A stretch of 11,289 nt of DNA from an uncultured Collinsella sp. Lineage in GTDB: Bacteria; Actinomycetota; Coriobacteriia; Coriobacteriales; Coriobacteriaceae. Positions within the stretch are counted from its first letter, which is position 1; every line of letters starts with the position of its first letter. Where the stretch lies: contig CAAFGG010000042.1 in the NCBI GenBank assembly GCA_900762325.1, positions 1 to 11,289 on the forward strand, given 5' to 3'. The position numbers and the translations under genes were made by a program. The notes under the pieces were generated by a model. That model ran no database searches and had not been told where the DNA came from. It was given only the letters and a program-made list of their open reading frames with translations. Positions 7,175 to 11,289 of this stretch are shown here, one piece after another.

Positions 7175-8146
7175 TTACCTCTCGCTTGGCTTGGAAGTAG
7201 GGTGGCCGGGCTGGTCGTCGTAGGCGTATTTGCTGTACACGTTGACCTCCCACTGCTTTTTTTCGACCTTTGCCACGGAATCGAGGATGAAGCCGGTTGC
7301 AAGGCTCAGGCCGCACAGGAACATAAACGACGCGGCGAGCATGGCGGTGGGGAAGCGCGGAACGAGGCCGGTCTGGAAATACTCGACAACGATGGGCGTG
7401 CCCAGGGCGAGGCCGATCACCGCAAACAGAAGCGCAACCAGGCTGAAGAACTTCAGCGGGCGGTAGTCCTTGAACAGCGTGCCGATCATCGCGACGACTT
7501 TAATGCCGTCGCTCACGGTATTGAGCTTGGACTCGGAGCCTTCCGGACGGTCGCGGTACTCGATGGGCACATCTTTGATGCGCCAGCGGTGGTCGACAGC
7601 GTGAATCGAGAGCTCGGTTTCGATCTGAAAGCCCTCGGAAAGCACAGGGAAGGTTTTAACGAACGGGCGACTCATGGCGCGGTAGCCGGTCATGACGTCA
7701 TCGAAGCTGTAGCCATAGATCCACTTGATCATGGCACGTACCAGGTTGTTGCCAAAGCCGTGGAAGGCACGTTTGTTCTCCTCGGCATAGGTGCCGTTGG
7801 AAAGACGGTCGCCCACGGTCATGTCGGCCGTGCCGTTGAGGATGGGCTCGCAGAGGGCTTTGGCCGCCTCGGCGGGGTAGGTGTCATCGCCGTCGACCAT
7901 CAGGTAACAATCGGCATCGATGTCGCGAAACATCTGACGGCACACGTTGCCCTTTCCCTGACGCGGCTCAAAACGCACCGTGGCGCCGTGCTCGGTGGCG
8001 ATGCGTGAGGTATCGTCCGACGAGTTATTGTCATAGACATAGACCGTCGCCTGCGGAAGCTCGCGGTGAAAGTCGTCGATGACCTTACCAATCGTGAGCG
8101 CTTCGTTGTAGCAGGGGATGATGACGGCGATGGATTCAGAATTCAC
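7175..8146 (-). CDS. DPM1/GtrB-like family 2 glycosyltransferase with two C-terminal membrane helices
   Basis: This 323-residue enzyme has a GT-A domain with VIIPCYNEALTIG at 8-20, DNNSSDDT at 39-46, GKGNVCR at 64-70, the metal-binding VDGDDTYP at 84-91, DDVMTGYRAMSR at 149-160 and GFQIETELSIHA at 172-183. The tail of the domain (DVPIEYRDRPEGSESKLNT, 192-210) is characteristic of prokaryotic dolichyl-phosphate-sugar-synthase-like proteins. Two membrane helices follow (~232-256, ~266-290). It starts at GTG 8146, chosen because AAGGAG lies six bases upstream. It is the first gene of the minus-strand operon and is different in sequence from the next GT2 gene, so the operon may make two different lipid-linked sugars. 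The product sugar is unknown. Confidence 0.92.
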   Translation of the reverse strand: MNSESIAVIIPCYNEALTIGKVIDDFHRELPQATVYVYDNNSSDDTSRIATEHGATVRFEPRQGKGNVCRQMFRDIDADCYLMVDGDDTYPAEAAKALCEPILNGTADMTVGDRLSNGTYAEENKRAFHGFGNNLVRAMIKWIYGYSFDDVMTGYRAMSRPFVKTFPVLSEGFQIETELSIHAVDHRWRIKDVPIEYRDRPEGSESKLNTVSDGIKVVAMIGTLFKDYRPLKFFSLVALLFAVIGLALGTPIVVEYFQTGLVPRFPTAMLAASFMFLCGLSLATGFILDSVAKVEKKQWEVNVYSKYAYDDQPGHPTSKPSER

Positions 8147-8306
8147 TCAATGCTCCTTATACATTCAATCCTTGAAAGTATAGCCGTTTGGGCTTGGCAT
8201 CCTGAGATGTGGGTTAGTTCTCCAGTTTTGTTGCGCGAATCGTTTGCATGGCCGTCGGGTCTATACTGTTCGTTTGTCAACGATTACGAGTAAAGGAGTT
8301 GCATCC
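8147..8306. promoter_or_regulatory. Divergent promoter region between the glycosyltransferase operon and the ABC exporter operon
   Basis: These 160 bases are the only space between two outward-reading operons, so both promoters should lie here. I see a TATACT -10 candidate for each side: 8262-8267 on the plus strand, about 40 bases before the permease GTG, and 8182-8177 on the minus strand, about 31 bases before the GT2 GTG. Neither has a good -35 hexamer at 16-18 bases, so activator help or a weak promoter is possible. Ribosome binding sites are clear on both sides: AAAGGAG at 8292-8298 on plus, and AAGGAG on minus just before 8146. Confidence 0.5.
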
Positions 8307-9152
8307 GTGTCGGATCAGACAAAGCAACAAGAAACTCGCAGTCTGCCTGCGACGTTTGCTAAGAACGAATTTGAGAAGGACGCGTTTATCCTTCGTCAGC
8401 TGGTTACCAAGGATTTTAAGATCAAGTATCGTCGCAGCGTGTTAGGCGTTGCGTGGTCGGTACTCAACCCGCTGCTGATGATGATCGTCATGGCCATCGT
8501 GTTCTCGACGATTTTTGCCCAGGGCCGCAATGGCTCGATTACGCCCGAGATGTACCCGCTGTATTTGATCGTGGGTAACGTCACCTTTGCCGTCATGTCC
8601 GAGTCTACGAACCAGGCTCTGACGTCCATCGTGGGTGCGGCTCCGCTACTCAAGAAGGTTAAAGTGCACCGCTGGGTCTTCCCGGTGCAGAAGGTGCTCT
8701 TCTCGCTGGTCAACTTTGCCTTCTCGCTGGTCGCCGTCGCCATCGTTATGCTGTGGTTCCGCGTCATGCCTTCTTGGCACCTGATTCTGCTTCCGGTCTG
8801 CCTGCTGCTGCTTATGTGCTTCTGCATGGGCCTGGGCATGATGCTCTCGGCCCTCACGGTCTTTTTCCGCGATGTTATGCATCTGTGGAGTGTTGTCATC
8901 ACGGCTTGGACCTATATCACGCCTATTTTCTGGACGACTGACTTTGTTGCTCAGATGCCGCATATCGTTCGGATCTTGGTGTATGCGAACCCCATGTACA
9001 ACTACCTGCAGTTTATGCGCGATATCTTCCTGTTCCAGACTACGCCCTCGCTTTTGACGCTTGGTATGTGCGTCGCTTGGGCGGTTCTTGCGCTTGTTAT
9101 TGGCTACACCGTGTTCCATAAGTCCGAGCGCAAGTTCATCCTCTACATCTAA
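8307..9152 (+). CDS. wzm: ABC-2 type polysaccharide/teichoic acid export permease
   Basis: This 281-residue membrane protein is the permease half of a Wzm/TagG-type exporter, which moves a lipid-linked polysaccharide or teichoic acid across the cytoplasmic membrane. A cytoplasmic N-terminus leads into the family motif KDFKIKYRRSVLGVAWSVLN (35-54). About six membrane helices follow, along with the TPIFW and ANPMYNYLQFMRDIF signatures near the C-terminal third. I chose GTG 8307 because AAAGGAG (8292-8298) sits 8 bases before it. The frame is open further up to an ATG at 8244, but that would add 21 residues with no family likeness and would run over the -10 candidate. The stop at 9150-9152 overlaps the ribosome binding site of the ATPase gene. 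The symbol is by function; tagG is an equally good name. Confidence 0.92.
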   Translation: MSDQTKQQETRSLPATFAKNEFEKDAFILRQLVTKDFKIKYRRSVLGVAWSVLNPLLMMIVMAIVFSTIFAQGRNGSITPEMYPLYLIVGNVTFAVMSESTNQALTSIVGAAPLLKKVKVHRWVFPVQKVLFSLVNFAFSLVAVAIVMLWFRVMPSWHLILLPVCLLLLMCFCMGLGMMLSALTVFFRDVMHLWSVVITAWTYITPIFWTTDFVAQMPHIVRILVYANPMYNYLQFMRDIFLFQTTPSLLTLGMCVAWAVLALVIGYTVFHKSERKFILYI

Positions 9153-9163
9153 GGAGTGCTGTG

Positions 9164-9931
9164 ATGACTGAATCTGTTGTTGATTACAGCGAGCAGCCTC
9201 TGGCTGTCGAGGTCGACGACGTCACCATGATCTTTAACATGGCGTCCGAGTCATTGACGAACCTCAAGGAGTACTTCATTAAGCTTGCCAAGCACGAGCT
9301 GTTCTTTGAGGAGTTTCGGGCCCTTAAGCATATCTCGTTTGATATTCATCGTGGCGAGGTCGTGGGTCTGGTCGGCACCAATGGTTCCGGCAAGTCTACG
9401 ATGCTCAAGATCATCGCTGGCGTGCTTGAGCCCAGTGAGGGCAGCGTTAAGGTGCACGGTAACATCGCGCCGCTGATTGAGCTTGGCGCCGGCTTTGACC
9501 CCGAGCTGACCGCCCGCGAGAACATCTATCTGAACGGCGCCCTGCTCGGCTATACCAAGGAGTTCATCGATGCCAACTTTGACGGCATTATCGAGTTCGC
9601 GGAGCTGCAGAACTTTGTCGATATGCCGCTTAAGAACTTCTCATCGGGCATGGTGGCGCGTATCGCCTTTGCAATCGCGACGATTACCGAGCCCGATATT
9701 CTGATTGTTGACGAGACGCTGTCCGTCGGTGACGTGTTCTTCCAGCAAAAGTGTGAGGCACGCATTCAGCACTTTATCCAGAGCGGCGACGTGACGGTTC
9801 TGTTCGTTTCGCACTCCATGGAGCAGGTTGAGCGTATCTGCCAGCGTGCCGTTTGGATTGAGAAGGGTGACCTTCGCATGGACGGCCCGGTCGATGAGGT
9901 CTGCAAGGCGTACCGCGAGCAGTTCAACTAG
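9164..9931 (+). CDS. wzt: ABC exporter ATPase for polysaccharide/teichoic acid
   Basis: This 255-residue ATPase powers the preceding permease. Walker A is GTNGSGKST at 71-79, the region after the Q-loop reads LIELGAGFDPELTARENIYL (104-123, typical of Wzt/TagH), the signature is FSSGM at 159-163, Walker B is ILIVDE at 179-184 and the switch His is 217 (VSHSME). The protein stops right after the ATPase domain. It has no C-terminal carbohydrate-binding domain as in E. coli O9a Wzt and no TagH-style C-terminal extension, so recognition of a capped polymer by this subunit is unlikely. ATG 9164 is preferred over GTG 9161 because AAGGAG at 9151-9156 then has 7-base spacing. The -10 element of the tRNA begins 3 bases after its stop. 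Confidence 0.94.
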   Translation: MTESVVDYSEQPLAVEVDDVTMIFNMASESLTNLKEYFIKLAKHELFFEEFRALKHISFDIHRGEVVGLVGTNGSGKSTMLKIIAGVLEPSEGSVKVHGNIAPLIELGAGFDPELTARENIYLNGALLGYTKEFIDANFDGIIEFAELQNFVDMPLKNFSSGMVARIAFAIATITEPDILIVDETLSVGDVFFQQKCEARIQHFIQSGDVTVLFVSHSMEQVERICQRAVWIEKGDLRMDGPVDEVCKAYREQFN

Positions 9932-9933
9932 GT

Positions 9934-9939
9934 TATAAT
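9934..9939 (+). promoter_or_regulatory. -10 element TATAAT, probable tRNA-Arg promoter
   Basis: A perfect TATAAT begins 3 bases after the wzt stop and lies 46 bases before the first tRNA base, a normal distance for a tRNA leader. No convincing -35 hexamer is seen at 16-18 bases upstream, which would lie inside the last wzt codons. The tRNA may also receive read-through from the ABC operon. Confidence 0.55.
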
Positions 9940-9985
9940 TACTTGCGCCTGACAGGCTTGCGCTTGCTTGGGCGTGCGGTTATTT

Positions 9986-10062
9986 GCTCCATTAGCTCAG
10001 TTGGATAGAGCAGGGGACTTCTAATCCCAAGGTCGACGGTTCGAATCCGCCATGGAGCACCA
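9986..10062 (+). tRNA. tRNA-Arg (anticodon TCT), CCA encoded
   Basis: This 77-base sequence folds as a cloverleaf: acceptor GCTCCAT with ATGGAGC (7 bp), D stem GCTC/GAGC with a 9-base loop, anticodon stem GGGGA/TCCCA around loop CTTCTAA, a 5-base variable loop, T stem GACGG/CCGCC with loop TTCGAAT, then A and the encoded CCA end (10060-10062). The anticodon TCT at 10020-10022 reads AGA, and the loop CTTCTAA matches known bacterial tRNA-Arg(UCU). Two non-pairs stand out: G27 with A43 at the top of the anticodon stem and A50 with C64 in the T stem. The gene is followed closely by a terminator. Confidence 0.95.
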
Positions 10063-10071
10063 TCGTTTATT

Positions 10072-10104
10072 AAGCCCAGACCGCTTGGTGGTCTGGGCTT
10101 TTTT
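10072..10104 (+). terminator. Intrinsic terminator after tRNA-Arg
   Basis: The left arm AAGCCCAGACC (10072-10082), a 7-base loop and the right arm GGTCTGGGCTT (10090-10100) form a perfect 11-bp stem. It runs into a T-tract that is six bases long in all (10099-10104). It starts 10 bases after the tRNA CCA and would end both the tRNA transcript and any read-through from the ABC exporter genes. Confidence 0.92.
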
Positions 10105-10137
10105 CATCTTGTGTGCTGCGGTTTTGAAGGGTTCGCC

Positions 10138-11124
10138 ATGGGAAGCAAAAGGCTCGACTGGATCGATATTGCAAAGGGGATTGCAATGATTCTGGTCATT
10201 GTGGGGCACACCGTCCCAAATCCTTCTCCCTTGCGGCACGCGATCTTCTCGTTTCACATGCCGGTGTTCTTTATTCTTGCCGGGTATACGTTTAGGCCGA
10301 AGCCGTGGCGCGAGCTGCTGAGTGGTTCGGTGTCGCGCCTGCTGGTGCCGTATGTGGTTCTTGCACTGGCATGGCAGGTGCCGACGTTCTTGATGAGCGG
10401 CGCTCCTTTGACGAGCGGTACGCTGGTTGCGGGGCTTAAGACGCTTGTGTTTGCCTCGGGCGTTGATGTGCCTGGGCTTGGCGTTACCGCCGTTGGCATG
10501 GCATGGTTTTTGGCGGCGCTGTTTACGTCGCGCCTGTTGTTTAATGCGCTTGTGCGGCTGTTTGATCGCGGCGGGATTGGGGTTGTTTGGCAGGGCGTTG
10601 TCTGTGCCGCGATTGCCTTTTGCGGTTTGAGCGTGTCTCGCTATTTTGGTGTTTACCTGCCACTCGATTTGGATCTGAGCTGCTACATCGTCTTGCTGAT
10701 GTGGATTGGCTATACGGCGCGCCAAAGGGGGCTCGAGCCGAGCGTGAGCAAGCCCCTGCTGTTTATTGGAGCCGGTGTCGCTTGGCTTGTCCTTGCCGCG
10801 CTGAGTGGGCTTGAGCTTTCGAGCCGCCGCGTGGATGGGTTTGTGGTTGCGACAATTGCCGCTCTTGCCGGCAGCTATTGCGTGTGCTGGGTTTCCATGG
10901 CGCTGGAGTAGTTGAAAGACGTGCCGGTTTTGGGGTCCTTTGAACAAGCGCTCGTGTTCTGCGGACAGGCCAGTCTTGCCATCTTTGCAATCCATGCGGT
11001 CGATTGGTTTATTCCTTGGCAGACGATGCCGCTGCTTATGACGCTGCCAGTGCCATGGCTCTTTGCGTCGATTGTGCGCTGCGGGTGCGACATAGGGTTG
11101 GCGTACGTGATCAAGAAGGCGTAA
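10138..11124 (+). pseudogene. Acyltransferase-3 family membrane protein, interrupted by an in-frame amber stop
   Basis: Members of this family O-acylate sugars of envelope polymers or small molecules. The frame starts at ATG 10138 with AAGGG at 10127-10131. It shows the family N-terminus (RLDWIDIAKGIAMILVIVGH, whose His is a candidate catalytic residue, then FSFHMPVFFILAGY) followed by several membrane helices. After 257 residues a TAG at 10909-10911 stops it. The same frame continues without further break to TAA at 11122-11124, and the continuation reads like the missing C-terminus (VPVLGSFEQALVFCGQASLA, then IFAIHAVDWFIPW). The intact protein would have 328 residues, normal for the family. 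Likely a recent nonsense mutation, or a sequencing error. A truncated protein lacking the last helices may still be made. No ribosome binding site or good start follows the stop (TTG 10912 directly). Its closeness to the envelope genes suggests a role in glycan acylation, which is inference. Confidence 0.82.
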
Positions 11125-11154
11125 TTAAAAGCGGGGAGGACCAAGTTGTGAACT

Positions 11155-11193
11155 GCCTCCCATTTCTTGGACACGAGAAATGGGAGGCTTTTT
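11155..11193 (+). terminator. Stem-loop with T-tract at IS left end, enclosing the transposase ribosome binding site
   Basis: A perfect 13-bp stem (11155-11167 GCCTCCCATTTCT with 11176-11188 AGAAATGGGAGGC) has an 8-base loop and five T's at 11189-11193. It can act as an intrinsic terminator for transcripts coming from the left. The right arm also holds GGGAGG (11182-11187), the only ribosome binding site for the ATG at 11194, so the hairpin would hide it in any read-through RNA. Confidence 0.8.
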
Positions 11194-11289
11194 ATGCGTG
11201 TCGACTTGAGGGTGAAACACGACATCGAGGCCAGGAAGGCGGCGATCGGGCTCTTCGAGCGAGGGCACGGCTTCGAGTCGGCGGCGAAG
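11194..11289 (+). CDS. Transposase OrfA-like helix-turn-helix protein, N-terminal part
   Basis: The frame opens with ATG 11194 and stays open to the window edge (32 residues). It begins MRVDLRVKHDIEARKAAIGL and continues FERGHGFESAAK, which looks like the first helices of the helix-turn-helix DNA-binding domain in IS3-type OrfA proteins (charged start, alanine-rich helix, then G-F-x-S-A-A turn). GGGAGG at 11182-11187 supports the start. Only the beginning is visible, so the IS group and the OrfA/OrfB frameshift cannot be checked. Confidence 0.7.
   Translation, partial: MRVDLRVKHDIEARKAAIGLFERGHGFESAAK

Larger units (their letters stand above)
11147..11289 (+). mobile_element. Left end of an IS3-family-like insertion sequence (continues past window)
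   Basis: A sequence starting TGTGAACTGCCTCCC at 11147 and reaching TTGGACAC at 11167-11174 has the style of IS3-family terminal inverted repeats (TG start, C-run, TTGGACAC). It is followed at once by a transposase-like reading frame. The exact first base may be 11147 or 11149. The other end, the second open reading frame and any target-site duplication lie outside the window. The element begins about 22 bases after the stop of the acyltransferase gene, so it does not cut that gene. Confidence 0.68.

Noticed and set aside
8244..8267. TTGCAT paired with TATACT as a full sigma-70 promoter
   Set aside because: The spacer is only 12 bases, too short for normal promoter recognition; only the -10 is kept as a candidate.
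8244..8306. ATG 8244 as start of the exporter permease
   Set aside because: No ribosome binding site there, and the extra residues cover the promoter region; GTG 8307 has AAAGGAG at good spacing.
10021..10995. 324-codon minus-strand open frame over the tRNA and acyltransferase gene
   Set aside because: It covers a tRNA and a terminator and its content is low-complexity K/H/Q/R-rich; the plus-strand frame has clear membrane-protein character.
11133..11161. GGGAGG at 11134-11139 pairing with CCTCCC in the IS end as an anti-terminator
   Set aside because: Only 6 bp, and the left copy lies in the flank outside the IS, so it is probably chance; the 13-bp stem is far stronger.
1..11289. CRISPR array or tandem repeats
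   Set aside because: No regularly spaced direct repeats were seen anywhere in the window.

Overview
The window looks like a cell-envelope polysaccharide region from a high-GC Gram-positive bacterium, most likely a Coriobacteriia member of the Collinsella type. I base that on recognised protein style, the fused rmlC-rmlD gene, the GC content and the IS3-type element at the right edge. This is recognition from memory, not a database match.

Left part (1-3770, plus strand): the dTDP-L-rhamnose pathway, with the 3' end of rmlA, then rmlB, then one gene carrying both RmlC (3,5-epimerase) and RmlD (reductase) domains. Together they convert glucose-1-phosphate to dTDP-L-rhamnose. Between rmlA and rmlB sits an AT-rich two-gene insert: a 63-residue basic protein and a 200-residue GNAT-fold acetyltransferase. 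This pair resembles a toxin-antitoxin module and is the least ordinary gene content here.

Middle part (3808-8146, minus strand): a tight three-gene operon read right to left, made of two GtrB/DPM1-like membrane glycosyltransferases and a large YfhO-family membrane protein. The expected logic is that the GT2 enzymes load a sugar onto a polyprenyl phosphate and YfhO transfers it to an envelope polymer outside the membrane. A terminator that works in both directions separates this operon from the convergent rml genes.

Right part (8307-9931, plus strand): a divergent pair encoding an ABC-2 polysaccharide or teichoic-acid exporter, permease (Wzm/TagG type) plus ATPase (Wzt/TagH type, without a C-terminal sugar-binding domain). 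A tRNA-Arg(TCT) gene and its terminator follow, then an acyltransferase-3 gene broken by one in-frame amber stop. The window ends in the left end of an IS3-family-like insertion sequence, where a perfect hairpin holds both a terminator and the transposase ribosome binding site.

Most of the window is a known kind of envelope-glycan locus. I do not see a clearly new system. The candidates for a closer look are the GNAT gene pair, the YfhO trio without a visible flippase, and the IS-end hairpin.
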